Assembly: GCF_030297595.1 (NCBI RefSeq) | Contig: NZ_AP028138.1 | Coordinates: forward strand, 930,001-994,000 | Direction of reading: 5' to 3' | DNA length: 64,000 bases | Origin: Polynucleobacter sp. HIN7 | GTDB lineage: Bacteria; Pseudomonadota; Gammaproteobacteria; Burkholderiales; Burkholderiaceae | Shown here: positions 1-8,021 of the stretch, one piece after another | Layout: each line of letters begins with the position of its first letter | Numbering within the stretch: position 1 is the stretch's first letter | The notes under the pieces: model-generated | The model's database searches: none | What the model saw: the letters and a program-made list of their open reading frames with translations, nothing else | What the model was told of the DNA's origin: nothing | Position numbers and translations under genes: made by a program

Positions 1-1485
1 ATCAATCGTATATTGCAAGCCACCGACCCGCACCATATCACCACCCTGTTGGTAGTAGGGATCGGGGTTGAATAAATTATCAGCGACGTCTTCCAATACG
101 GTTTTGATCATCTCACCACTCATATTGGTGACCGTGGTGTAGGGATAAGTAATCGCGGTCTGATCGAGTAGATGCTCCATCGTGATCGACTCACCAGGCA
201 ATAAGGAGGTGCCCCAACGGAAGCCAGGCGAGAATGAAATCTCCGCATTCTTTTGCTTTAAGAGCCCATCTAAGATCACTTGATCAAAACTACCATTGAA
301 GTTACCACGGCGATACAAGAGGCCATCGGTCACTGCGAGCTTCTCAGCAAGCTTAGACTCATACGGTGCCCGAATCTTCTTAATCAAAGCACTCATCCCT
401 GCGTCTGCGGGCAATAAGTTGGAGAATACCGGTAGAAGTTTGTAGCGGAAGTCGCTTACTTTGCCGCCCTTCACATCAAAATCCAAAACGCCTAAGAACT
501 TACCATTGGATCCAGCGTTGGTAACCAAGGTGACGCCACCAGGATTTTTCACTTTCACGGGGGCTGGCACGCCATCGTGCGTATGGCCACCCATGATGGC
601 ATCAATGCCCCGTACGCGGGAGGCCATCTTTAAATCCACATCCATACCATTGTGTGAGAGCACAACAACGACTTTTGCACCCTTCGCACGCGCTTCATCC
701 ACCACCTTTTGCATATTCTCTTCTTGAATACCAAAGGTCCAGTTGGGTGTGAAATAACGGGGGTTCGCAATCGGTGTGTATGGGAATGCTTGGCCAACTA
801 CGGCAACCTGAACACCATTCATGGTCTTCATGGCATACGGCGCAAAGACGGCATCACCAAAGTCGGCAGTCTTAATATTTTGAGCGACAAACGAGACCTT
901 ACCCCGGAAATCCTTCTCCACAATCTCCATGACGCGTTTCTCACCCAAGGTCATTTCCCAATGGGGGGTCATCACGTCAACGCCCATCGCTAGACAGGCA
1001 TCCACCATATCCTGACCATTAGTCCAAAGCGCTGTTCCTGAGCCCTGCCAGGTATCGCCCCCATCAAGTAATAATGCGCCAGGTCGGCTCGCCTTAATTT
1101 GTTTAACCAATGCCGCCAAGTGAGCAAAGCCACCAACCTTGCCATAGGTCTTCGCTGCAGAAGCGAAGTCTAAATAGGTAAAGGCATGCGCATCACGCGT
1201 GCCAGGTTTCACCCCGTAGAACTTCAATAAATACTCACCCACCAAATGGGGTGGCTTGCCTTCTTGTGCGCCAATGCCTAAATTGACATTGGGTTCACGA
1301 AAGTAGATTGGGAGCAATTGCGCATGGCAATCCGTGAAATGCAAGAAGTGCACATTGCCAAACTTTGGCAGGTCATAAAACTTCTGTGCAGCACTTTGAG
1401 CATGAGAAAAATTGGACTGCAAGCTCATTCCACCAGCCGATGCCACTGCAAGGGCTTGCAGAAACTCCCGTCTACTAAAAGACAT
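1..1485 (-). CDS. soxB: SoxB thiosulfohydrolase, C-terminus cut by window edge
   Basis: SoxB is the periplasmic dimanganese hydrolase that releases sulfate from the sulfonate carried on SoxY. The first 495 codons are present; the family is usually about 560-570 residues, so the C-terminus lies beyond base 1. The N-terminus has a twin-arginine signal (SRREFLQ followed by a small hydrophobic stretch). The metallophosphatase motifs HFTDCHAQ, a GGD segment and GGHTHDG are visible. The ATG at 1485 follows a GGAG ribosome site. It is the last visible gene of the sox operon, 20 bp after soxX. The family assignment is secure. Confidence 0.95.
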   Translation of the reverse strand, partial: MSFSRREFLQALAVASAGGMSLQSNFSHAQSAAQKFYDLPKFGNVHFLHFTDCHAQLLPIYFREPNVNLGIGAQEGKPPHLVGEYLLKFYGVKPGTRDAHAFTYLDFASAAKTYGKVGGFAHLAALVKQIKASRPGALLLDGGDTWQGSGTALWTNGQDMVDACLAMGVDVMTPHWEMTLGEKRVMEIVEKDFRGKVSFVAQNIKTADFGDAVFAPYAMKTMNGVQVAVVGQAFPYTPIANPRYFTPNWTFGIQEENMQKVVDEARAKGAKVVVVLSHNGMDVDLKMASRVRGIDAIMGGHTHDGVPAPVKVKNPGGVTLVTNAGSNGKFLGVLDFDVKGGKVSDFRYKLLPVFSNLLPADAGMSALIKKIRAPYESKLAEKLAVTDGLLYRRGNFNGSFDQVILDGLLKQKNAEISFSPGFRWGTSLLPGESITMEHLLDQTAITYPYTTVTNMSGEMIKTVLEDVADNLFNPDPYYQQGGDMVRVGGLQYTID

Positions 1486-1505
1486 ACAACTCCTTTGAAA
1501 TTGGT

Positions 1506-2114
1506 TTACTGATTAACGGGGGAGTTCGGATCTAATAACAAGGCCATCACGTCTTGCATTTGCTTCTCGGTCAACAAATTGAAGTGACCAAAGCGCGGCA
1601 TATTGCTGCACACGTTATAAGCCTTGGAGTTGTAGATTCGATTCCAGGTATAGGTCACAACTTCTTTGCTGTAACCGCGTAGCTTGCCGTAGTTCCAGAG
1701 GCTTGGGCCAATGTTTCCGTAGGAGAGCTCAGCTTTATTAATTTGATGACAGTTATAGCAACCACCACCATTCACTGCATCCGCTTTATCACTCCAGGTC
1801 GCGCCGCGACCACTCTGCGCAATTCGCTCACCGGCCTTCCAGTCGCCGATGTATTTGCCATCAGCGGGTTGCTTAATACTTGCCATATTGGCCTTCTGAA
1901 TCGACTCAGCCTGCTTAGGGTTGCCCTTACCTGCTAATACCGCAGGATCCGAGCAATACTTTTGTGCAGCATCTTGCTTCAGACGATCAATCGAGGCGAT
2001 GCCTTTCGTTTGAAAACTATCCTTCATCATCTTGTCAAACTTTGCATCGGCGAAGGCAGACCCCATGGGTAACGCCAATAATGTTGCTGCTGTAATTAGA
2101 TATTTATTCTTCAT
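1506..2114 (-). CDS. soxX: SoxX, monoheme c-type cytochrome subunit of SoxAX
   Basis: SoxX pairs with SoxA to form the periplasmic c-type cytochrome that oxidatively links thiosulfate to SoxYZ. The 202-residue product has a Sec signal peptide (cleavage near residue 22, SAFADA) and a single heme motif CYNCH at residues 119-123. It ends with the family's typical tail, including CSNMPRFG, whose Met is the likely axial ligand, and LLLDPNSPVN. A GGAG site precedes the ATG. It lies 15 bp after soxA and 20 bp before soxB. Confidence 0.95.
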   Translation of the reverse strand: MKNKYLITAATLLALPMGSAFADAKFDKMMKDSFQTKGIASIDRLKQDAAQKYCSDPAVLAGKGNPKQAESIQKANMASIKQPADGKYIGDWKAGERIAQSGRGATWSDKADAVNGGGCYNCHQINKAELSYGNIGPSLWNYGKLRGYSKEVVTYTWNRIYNSKAYNVCSNMPRFGHFNLLTEKQMQDVMALLLDPNSPVNQ

Positions 2115-2129
2115 GTTGTTCTCCAGCGA

Positions 2130-2993
2130 TTAGCGTTTCAAACCAGGAGCGGCCATCTTGCCGCCATTTGCCGTGACGGCCATATACATCGATACCGCAA
2201 TCGTGTCATCGGATATATAGATCGGCTCTGGGAAACGTTGCTGACGATAACAATCGTTCAAACGGTATTGCATGGTCCAGAAGGTACCGCTTGATACGCG
2301 ATACGCTGGCCAAGCACCCCAACCGAGCGCGGCGCCCTTTTGTTGGGTTAAATCAGGCAAATCTTGCAAGCGAATCCGCTTACCAGGATCAGCATGGCAG
2401 GAAGCGCATGAGAAATCCATCGGACCGGCTTGATAGAAGAATGACTTCTTACCAAGCTCGTACATTTCTTTCTCTTTGGGGTGCTTCATGGAAACATTAA
2501 TGGTTGCACCTTTGGAGTTAGCAACCACATAAGCCACAATCGCCTCAACGTCTTTGCGCTTACCTTTTCCAAAACTACCAGCAATAATTTCTTTGCCATC
2601 AAAACCTTGAAGGCGTTCCATGCAGGTCACAATGCGTGACTCAAGATCTTGAACCTTATTCGTATCTTTAAAGTACCTGGGTAATACGGCATAGACACCC
2701 TTCACCACACCGGGTCCCAAACCAAGATCACACTTTTCTAGAGTGGCATTCTTGGGGCCCATGGCTTTCTTCCAAAGCTCTTCGCCAGCCATTTCATACA
2801 AATCAGAGGGATTACCATCAGCAATCATTGCACGGTACTTCTCAATCTCAGCCGTTGGTGCGCCAGCCGGTGCGGCTGCTTGAGGCGCCGGAGCAGGAGC
2901 CGCCGCTTTCTTAGGTGGCTCAGGTGTAGTACATGCTTGCAGAACAAATAGCGATGACACAATAAGCGCCCCGCGAGTCCAGTGTTGTCTCAT
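2130..2993 (-). CDS. soxA: SoxA, heme subunit of SoxAX, with a lipobox
   Basis: SoxA catalyses formation of the disulfide bond between thiosulfate and the SoxY cysteine. The protein is 287 residues from the ATG at 2993, which follows a GAGGG site; an upstream in-frame start would overlap soxZ. The first domain is degenerate, with only C88 and C124 and no heme motif. The second carries CASCH at residues 196-200, and C248 in the NDCYRQQRFPEP segment matches the cysteine heme ligand. The N-terminus ends in LQAC (C21) followed by a Pro/Ala-rich linker, so this SoxA may be lipid-anchored rather than freely soluble. Confidence 0.93.
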   Translation of the reverse strand: MRQHWTRGALIVSSLFVLQACTTPEPPKKAAAPAPAPQAAAPAGAPTAEIEKYRAMIADGNPSDLYEMAGEELWKKAMGPKNATLEKCDLGLGPGVVKGVYAVLPRYFKDTNKVQDLESRIVTCMERLQGFDGKEIIAGSFGKGKRKDVEAIVAYVVANSKGATINVSMKHPKEKEMYELGKKSFFYQAGPMDFSCASCHADPGKRIRLQDLPDLTQQKGAALGWGAWPAYRVSSGTFWTMQYRLNDCYRQQRFPEPIYISDDTIAVSMYMAVTANGGKMAAPGLKR

Positions 2994-3038
2994 GATATCC
3001 CTCTTCTTGTTATTAATCAGTGAAGTACAAACTATCAA

Positions 3039-3347
3039 TTACGAAACGGTTGCCTCATCGGTGCGCTTACCACCTTTGTTATCAACCCAGCTAACGGTGA
3101 CTTTGTCGCCTTTGGCGCCTTTGTACTTGAAGTTCAAGAATGGGTCTTTGGATACTGCTGGGCCAAATTCGCCCACAAAGACATCTTTACCATTGGCTTT
3201 GGCAGTTACGGTGCTAATAAACCAAGCTGGAATCGCCTTGCCAGACGCATCTTTGCGTTGACCAGTTTCCATATCATGTTTCATTAGGATTTTGACATCC
3301 ACTACACCGCCGCTCTCGGTTGCTCGTACGCGCATCGGATCTGACAT
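3039..3347 (-). CDS. soxZ: SoxZ sulfur-carrier partner subunit
   Basis: SoxZ forms the SoxYZ heterodimer that carries sulfur intermediates in the periplasm. The 102-residue protein has the usual immunoglobulin-like composition and the family's start (SDPMRVRA) and central block (KHDMETGQRKD). It has no signal peptide, as is normal, because it is exported together with SoxY. A GAGGAAG ribosome site precedes the ATG. It lies between soxY and soxA, transcribed in the same direction. Confidence 0.95.
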   Translation of the reverse strand: MSDPMRVRATESGGVVDVKILMKHDMETGQRKDASGKAIPAWFISTVTAKANGKDVFVGEFGPAVSKDPFLNFKYKGAKGDKVTVSWVDNKGGKRTDEATVS

Positions 3348-3399
3348 TTTGCTTCCTCTCTAATTCGTTAAATAAGTAATCGACTATTCGGCTTAATCA

Positions 3400-3852
3400 T
3401 TAACCGCCGCAACCACCGAGGGTTACTTTCACTTCTTTCACGGCCACGCTCCACTTGTTATCAGCTTTCACCAAAGCGTAGACATTGGAGGTTTGACCCA
3501 TCTTGATACGAGTTGTAACAAATGGCTCGGTCCCGGCCGGAATGAAAAACTGGGCAGCCAATGCGCTGGGGTTCTTATCCACCAAAATTGCCATTTGCTG
3601 GGCCTTGAGGGTGGTGTTAATGCCAACAGGAACCACGGCGCCGTTCTCGGCAATATCGGGTGCGATCATGGTAATTGCTGCCGAGGTCTCTGGCTTACCA
3701 GCACCTAGCACTTTGAACACATCATCCAAAGTTTTACCTTCAAAGGCGGCTTTGTTCCACTCTTGCGCTTGTGCGGGAGTAATCAAACCGGCTGAAGCCA
3801 TCAAACCAAAGATGGCTGAGTATTTCAGTACATCACGTCGTTGCATATCCAT
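3400..3852 (-). CDS. soxY: SoxY sulfur carrier with C-terminal GGCGG arm
   Basis: SoxY carries the growing sulfur chain on a cysteine near its C-terminus. The 150-residue protein ends in the diagnostic GGCGG motif and begins with a Tat-like signal (QRRDVLK, then a hydrophobic core and AQAQ), consistent with export of a folded SoxYZ dimer. The ATG has an AAGGAG site 5-6 bases away. The 110 bp gap before it contains a possible minus-strand -10 box (TATAGT, 3902-3907) with no good -35, so an internal promoter for soxYZAXB is possible but unproven. Confidence 0.95.
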   Translation of the reverse strand: MDMQRRDVLKYSAIFGLMASAGLITPAQAQEWNKAAFEGKTLDDVFKVLGAGKPETSAAITMIAPDIAENGAVVPVGINTTLKAQQMAILVDKNPSALAAQFFIPAGTEPFVTTRIKMGQTSNVYALVKADNKWSVAVKEVKVTLGGCGG

Positions 3853-3962
3853 AAAAACTCCTTGTTATCAACTGCTACTCATTCGTTGTTGCTTACCTAA
3901 AACTATAAAGCCGATGGGGTGTTACCTTCGTTAGTAATAACCCCTAATTTCTGACGAAATAC

Positions 3963-4289
3963 TTATTTTGCTCCACTCAGGATCCACTGCACGATCGCTT
4001 TGTTATCAGCATCCGATAACTGCGCTTGAGCAGGCATTGGAATTGGACCCCAAACACCTGATCCTCCGGCCTTGACCTTCTTCTCTAACTTCGCTTGGGC
4101 GTCGGCTTGACCTTTGTATTTATTAGCAATATCTGCCAATGAGGGGCCAACCATTTTGGCAGCTGGAGCATGGCATGCGGCGCAGCCATTCTTTTTAAAG
4201 AGCTCTCCTGGGGAGGCATAGACCGCACCCGCGAATAGAGCCGCCGAACTAAGCACTGCCATTTTTCCAACTAAATTACGAACTTTCAT
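3963..4289 (-). CDS. Small periplasmic class I cytochrome c, copy of the SoxD C-terminal domain
   Basis: This 108-residue protein has a Sec signal peptide (mature start near residue 25) and one heme motif CAACH at residues 36-40. A Met in the GPIPMPAQ segment is the likely sixth ligand. By hand alignment the mature 84 residues match the last 84 residues of the neighbouring SoxD at 64 positions without gaps. It is probably the electron acceptor for SoxCD or SoxAX that delivers electrons to a terminal oxidase; that role is inferred. A GGAA site precedes the ATG, and it sits between soxD and soxY. Confidence 0.9.
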   Translation of the reverse strand: MKVRNLVGKMAVLSSAALFAGAVYASPGELFKKNGCAACHAPAAKMVGPSLADIANKYKGQADAQAKLEKKVKAGGSGVWGPIPMPAQAQLSDADNKAIVQWILSGAK

Positions 4290-4320
4290 ATTGTTCCTTT
4301 ATTTCAAGTGTTAACTAATC

Positions 4321-5439
4321 TTATTTGCCGCCGTTTAACATCCACTGCACCAAAGTCTTATTGTCGGCATCCGAGAGCTGTGGTTGAGCGGGCATTGGAA
4401 TTGCACCCCAGACTCCCGCACCACCCGCCTTCACCTTCTTCTCAAGTATCGCTTGCGCATTCGCAACGCCTTTGTACTTATTGGCAACATCCGCAATCGA
4501 TGGGCCTACTAATTTCGCTGCAGGTGCGTGGCAAGCCGAGCAATTTTCTTTCTTGAATAAATCCGCAGGACCCGCCGCTTTCGGTGCCGCAGCACTTGCA
4601 GTCGATACCATCATCATGCCGGCCGCTGGCAAAGCAGATAAAGGTGGTTTGGTGGTATCAACTCCACGATACGGACCATACTCTCGGTTTTGCTCTGCCA
4701 GGTTATTGTGCGCATTGCGAGCATAGTCAGGTAAGACCGATCCAATCGCAACGTGTTGGGCGCAATTGCTCATACAAGCTGTATTCTTCACATCGGGTGT
4801 ACCCTTCACGGTCCATAAACCGTGTTTCTGGGTCATGCCATTGCGATTAGGCATCATGCCTTGCACTTGCGCAATATTTTTGTTCGATAGTACAAAGTCA
4901 TCCGGAACCACTTCACTCAAGTTGAGCATGAAAGCAACTAGCGCATAGGTCTCGTCAACCGTCAGTGTGCGCGGCGCATTCCATGGCATGGCACGATAAA
5001 CATAATCCCACAAAGTTGAAATCGTGGCCACCTTCATAATCGTGGTTCGCTGCGGTTGCTTCTCACTCGTTAATGAAGCAACACGGCCGGTTTTAACATC
5101 ATCCTTTGTGGTTCCACCGGCAATTGGCGTAAAGACCTCGTTGGATTCGCCGAATGTGCCATGGCAGCTCGCACATTTTTGCTCCCAAATACCCTGCCCC
5201 TTGGATACTGAGCCAGATCCAGGTGGTAAGCCCTTAAAGTCAGGGCGCACATCAATGTCCCAGGCTGCTACTTCTGCAGGGGTCGCATTACGGCCCATAT
5301 TCATATAGGGCTTTGGTTTACTTGCCGCTGGAGTAGCTTGAGCAGATTGCGCATGCGCAGCACTGCTGGAGAAAATAACAGTAGCAACTAGGGCGCTTGC
5401 AAAAATGGGTTTCATCAAAACATTAGCCGACTTGAACAT
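4321..5439 (-). CDS. soxD: SoxD, diheme cytochrome subunit of sulfane dehydrogenase SoxCD
   Basis: SoxD takes electrons from the molybdenum subunit SoxC during oxidation of the sulfane sulfur on SoxY. I choose the ATG at 5439 because GAGGT lies 5 bases upstream and a signal peptide follows (cleavage near AHAQ, residue 30); earlier in-frame starts lie deep inside soxC. The start overlaps the end of soxC by 17 bp, suggesting translational coupling. Two heme motifs are present, CASCH at residues 89-93 and CSACH at about 300-304. The 372 residues fit a two-domain SoxD. The C-terminal domain is nearly duplicated in the next gene. Confidence 0.93.
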   Translation of the reverse strand: MFKSANVLMKPIFASALVATVIFSSSAAHAQSAQATPAASKPKPYMNMGRNATPAEVAAWDIDVRPDFKGLPPGSGSVSKGQGIWEQKCASCHGTFGESNEVFTPIAGGTTKDDVKTGRVASLTSEKQPQRTTIMKVATISTLWDYVYRAMPWNAPRTLTVDETYALVAFMLNLSEVVPDDFVLSNKNIAQVQGMMPNRNGMTQKHGLWTVKGTPDVKNTACMSNCAQHVAIGSVLPDYARNAHNNLAEQNREYGPYRGVDTTKPPLSALPAAGMMMVSTASAAAPKAAGPADLFKKENCSACHAPAAKLVGPSIADVANKYKGVANAQAILEKKVKAGGAGVWGAIPMPAQPQLSDADNKTLVQWMLNGGK

Positions 5440-6802
5440 TGCTGACCTCGCCATTGGTATCAACCTTCCACGATTGAATTGCATTGTTGTGATAGATGGA
5501 GCGCGTACCACGCACGGCTCGTAATTGACGAATCGTGGGTTGCACATAACCCGTGTCATCGATCGCACGCGATTGCATGATGGTGGGCGAGCCATCCCAA
5601 ACCCAATCGATGTTAAAGCGCGTAAGAGCCTTCGTTAAGATAGGGGTCTCAAGTCGTGCAGTGCGCCAATTATTACCACCATCAAACGAAACATCCACGC
5701 GCTTGATCTTGCCACGACCCGACCACGCCAAACCACTCACGTTGTAGTAACCCTTATCAAAGAGTTGCTGACCACCTGATGGTGTAGTGATGACGGATTT
5801 GCATTCCTGAATTGAAGTGTATTGACGATGCAAGCCATCTGGCATCAAATCAATATAGTGAATTGCCTCATCCTTGGTGGCGTATTTCATATCACCCACC
5901 TCAAGACGTCGTAACCACTTCACCCAACTGACGCCCTGCACACCTGGCACGACTAAGCGGAGTGGGAAGCCATTTTCTGGGCGCAACATCTCACCATTCA
6001 TGCCCCAAGCAACGATGACATCGTCCAACGCCATTTCCATGGAGATGGTGCGGGTCATACCTGAGCCATCGCCACCTTCGGCCAAAATGTACTTGCCCTT
6101 CTTTAGATCAGCGCCACAGATATCCAGAAGCGTTGATAGTGGTACGCCCGTGAACTCGCAGCATGAGAGCATGCCATGGGTATATTGCACGGTTGGTACA
6201 GCCACATTGCCCCACTCTAAACCGGTGTTGGCACCGCACTCGATAAAGTGAATGCGTGATACCGATGGCAATCGTAAGAGGTCGTTCATCGTGAACACTT
6301 TTTCATTCTTCACGAGGCCATTAATCATCAAGCGATGCTTATTGGGATCAATGTTGTACCAACCCTGATGGTGGCGCTCGAAGTGCAAGCCATTGGGCGT
6401 AATGATGCCAAACAACCCTTGCAGTGGAGTAAACGCCACGGATGCCGCCGATACGCGGGTTAATCCCGGTGACTCGCGACGGATTAAGTTCTTTTCATAA
6501 ATGGATGGGGTGCCATAGGGCTCGGTAGCCACATTCTTACCGAGAGTCGTTTGCCAAATTTGCTTTTCCAGAATCGCTGGGTCGCCCTGGGGATTAGCAA
6601 GGGCCAAGCCGCTTCCTGCAGCGCCTACACCACCAAGGGCCGCCATGAAACTCTTGCGCAGAAATCCGCGGCGGGTCTCATCAGCGCCATGTTGGTTGAT
6701 TTCAGCGATTGTCTCTTGCGACAGAAAGTTCTCGGGCGCCTTCCGAATGAGATTCGGATTACCCAGAGATTGCGTGGTTTTGGTTCGTTCACTCATATTC
6801 AT
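5423..6802 (-). CDS. soxC: SoxC, molybdenum subunit of sulfane dehydrogenase
   Basis: SoxC is a sulfite-oxidase-fold molybdoenzyme that works with SoxD to oxidise the sulfane sulfur. The 459-residue protein has a Tat signal (RRGFLRK at residues 44-50), a long N-terminal extension, a molybdopterin domain with the metal-ligating Cys in HFIECGANTG (C189), and a C-terminal dimerisation domain. Two in-frame ATGs lie two codons apart at the start (6802 and 6796), neither with a strong ribosome site. It begins 39 bp after the regulator gene. Its cofactor need explains the adjacent molybdate transporter. Confidence 0.94.
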   Translation of the reverse strand: MNMSERTKTTQSLGNPNLIRKAPENFLSQETIAEINQHGADETRRGFLRKSFMAALGGVGAAGSGLALANPQGDPAILEKQIWQTTLGKNVATEPYGTPSIYEKNLIRRESPGLTRVSAASVAFTPLQGLFGIITPNGLHFERHHQGWYNIDPNKHRLMINGLVKNEKVFTMNDLLRLPSVSRIHFIECGANTGLEWGNVAVPTVQYTHGMLSCCEFTGVPLSTLLDICGADLKKGKYILAEGGDGSGMTRTISMEMALDDVIVAWGMNGEMLRPENGFPLRLVVPGVQGVSWVKWLRRLEVGDMKYATKDEAIHYIDLMPDGLHRQYTSIQECKSVITTPSGGQQLFDKGYYNVSGLAWSGRGKIKRVDVSFDGGNNWRTARLETPILTKALTRFNIDWVWDGSPTIMQSRAIDDTGYVQPTIRQLRAVRGTRSIYHNNAIQSWKVDTNGEVSNVQVG

Positions 6803-6841
6803 TAAGGATTAGATGGTTAAACAAAAATTCATCAGACTTAA

Positions 6842-7216
6842 TCAAGACAATTCATTCATGACGCGGCCACAAACGCGTTGACAGATTTCAAGCGTGGCGT
6901 CGTCGCAGATCGAGTAATAAACCGTGGTACCAACTTTGCGACGCGTTAATATCCCGGCCTGATGGAGTGTTCCCAAATGGCGCGACACGTTTGCTTGACT
7001 CGATTTCGAGAACTCAATCACCTCACTGACGGATTTTTCACCCTCGCATAATGCATACATGATGCGCAGACGGGATGGCTCAGCAAGAACCGCAAAGAAC
7101 GCAGAGACCTCTTTAAAAAGGGTTTCCATTTGTTCCGGGGATAAATGTTTTTTAGACAAGCCATCCGCAAAGCCCTGGGCTAAAGAGTTTTTAGTTTGAG
7201 GTAATGGACTTGACAT
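6842..7216 (-). CDS. soxR: ArsR-family winged-helix regulator of the sox genes
   Basis: This 124-residue protein is a small ArsR-type repressor: FFAVLAEPSRLRIMYAL leads into the recognition region SQANVSRHLGTLHQAGIL and then a wing (RRKVGTTVYYS). Cysteines at residues 57, 104, 112 and 116 resemble the thiol pair of the SoxR/BigR/SqrR sulfur-responsive repressors, which sense persulfides; that assignment is inference from family knowledge and position. It is the first gene of the sox operon, and a perfect inverted repeat lies directly upstream of its ATG, consistent with autorepression of the operon. The symbol here means sulfur-oxidation SoxR, not the superoxide sensor. Confidence 0.85.
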   Translation of the reverse strand: MSSPLPQTKNSLAQGFADGLSKKHLSPEQMETLFKEVSAFFAVLAEPSRLRIMYALCEGEKSVSEVIEFSKSSQANVSRHLGTLHQAGILTRRKVGTTVYYSICDDATLEICQRVCGRVMNELS

Positions 7217-7217
7217 A

Positions 7218-7239
7218 AATATGCGTAATTGCGCATATT
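7218..7239. promoter_or_regulatory. Perfect inverted repeat, candidate SoxR operator
   Basis: AATATGCG and CGCATATT form a perfect 8 bp inverted repeat with a 6 bp spacer. The repeat begins 2 bp upstream of the regulator's start codon, in the intergenic region shared by sox (minus) and modBC (plus). On the minus strand it overlaps a weak -10-like TAATAT. Position and symmetry fit an ArsR-family operator; binding is inferred. Confidence 0.6.
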
Positions 7240-7370
7240 ACACCGAATATTTGTCTAAATAAATATACAGAGTTACCCTGATTCGATCCGACTAGAATAG
7301 AGACTTGGTAAACATCAATACCCAGATTCATTCTAGAAACATTTTATAAGTAACTGATTTAAATAATTAA

Positions 7371-8021
7371 TTGTTAGATACCCAAGCAATTTTCCTGTCC
7401 TTACAGTTGGCCTTTTGGACCTTGGTGGTCTTGATCCCCATTGGGATCTGGCTTGGCTATCAGTTAGCCCAAGCTGGCCCCTGGAAATCCTGGGCCGAAG
7501 CCGCACTCGCCCTACCCTTGGTCTTGCCGCCCACGGTCTTGGGTTACTACTTTATCGTGGCGTTTGCTGGCAAAAGTCTCTTTGGGGAACCCCTGGTGTT
7601 CTCATTCACTGGTCTCTTAATTGCCTCCATCATCGTCAATCTACCGTTTGCAATCCAACCCATCCAACGGGCCTACGAAGCGATCCCCACAGAGATTAAG
7701 GAAGCAGCCAAGGTCAGTGGACTTAGTACTTGGCAGCGCTTTCGCTTCATTGAGCTGCCCTTGGCCTGGCGAGGCATCCTTAGTGGTGCGGCGATGACCT
7801 TTGCCCATACCTTGGGTGAGTTTGGAGTGGTCCTTATGGTGGGGGGCGCCATTCCTGGAGAAACCAAAACTGCATCGATCGCAATTTACGACAAGGTGCA
7901 GACGTTTGATAGCGCAGGAGCCAGTGCTCTTTCTGTGATCCTGTTGTTGATCTCGCTTGTTGCCATTGCTATTTCCTATGGAGTCTTTGGTCGCAATACT
8001 GCTGGGGCGCGCCGTGCTTAA
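7371..8021 (+). CDS. modB: Molybdate ABC transporter permease ModB
   Basis: ModB is the membrane channel of the molybdate importer. The 216-residue protein has about five hydrophobic segments, the permease EAA loop (EAAKVSGLSTWQ, residues 111-122) and the ModB-like GEFGVVLMVGGAIPGETKT segment. A stop codon directly precedes the TTG at 7371 and no ATG follows in the N-terminal region, so the TTG is the probable start; I see no ribosome site before it. It overlaps modC by 8 bp. No modA (binding protein) gene is present nearby. The neighbouring SoxC is a molybdenum enzyme. Confidence 0.85.
   Translation: MLDTQAIFLSLQLAFWTLVVLIPIGIWLGYQLAQAGPWKSWAEAALALPLVLPPTVLGYYFIVAFAGKSLFGEPLVFSFTGLLIASIIVNLPFAIQPIQRAYEAIPTEIKEAAKVSGLSTWQRFRFIELPLAWRGILSGAAMTFAHTLGEFGVVLMVGGAIPGETKTASIAIYDKVQTFDSAGASALSVILLLISLVAIAISYGVFGRNTAGARRA

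Noticed and set aside
461..1512. Plus-strand reading frames of 64-94 codons opposite soxB
   Set aside because: They lie antisense to a clear SoxB coding sequence and show no family features.
7292..7336. CTAGAAT and ATTCTAG inverted repeat, 31 bp apart, between sox and modB
   Set aside because: Seven-base arms at long spacing in AT-rich DNA are expected by chance, and nothing ties them to a promoter box.
7240..7370. Remnant of a modA gene or a ModE operator before modB
   Set aside because: The gap is too short for a gene remnant and no TATATA-type ModE box is present.
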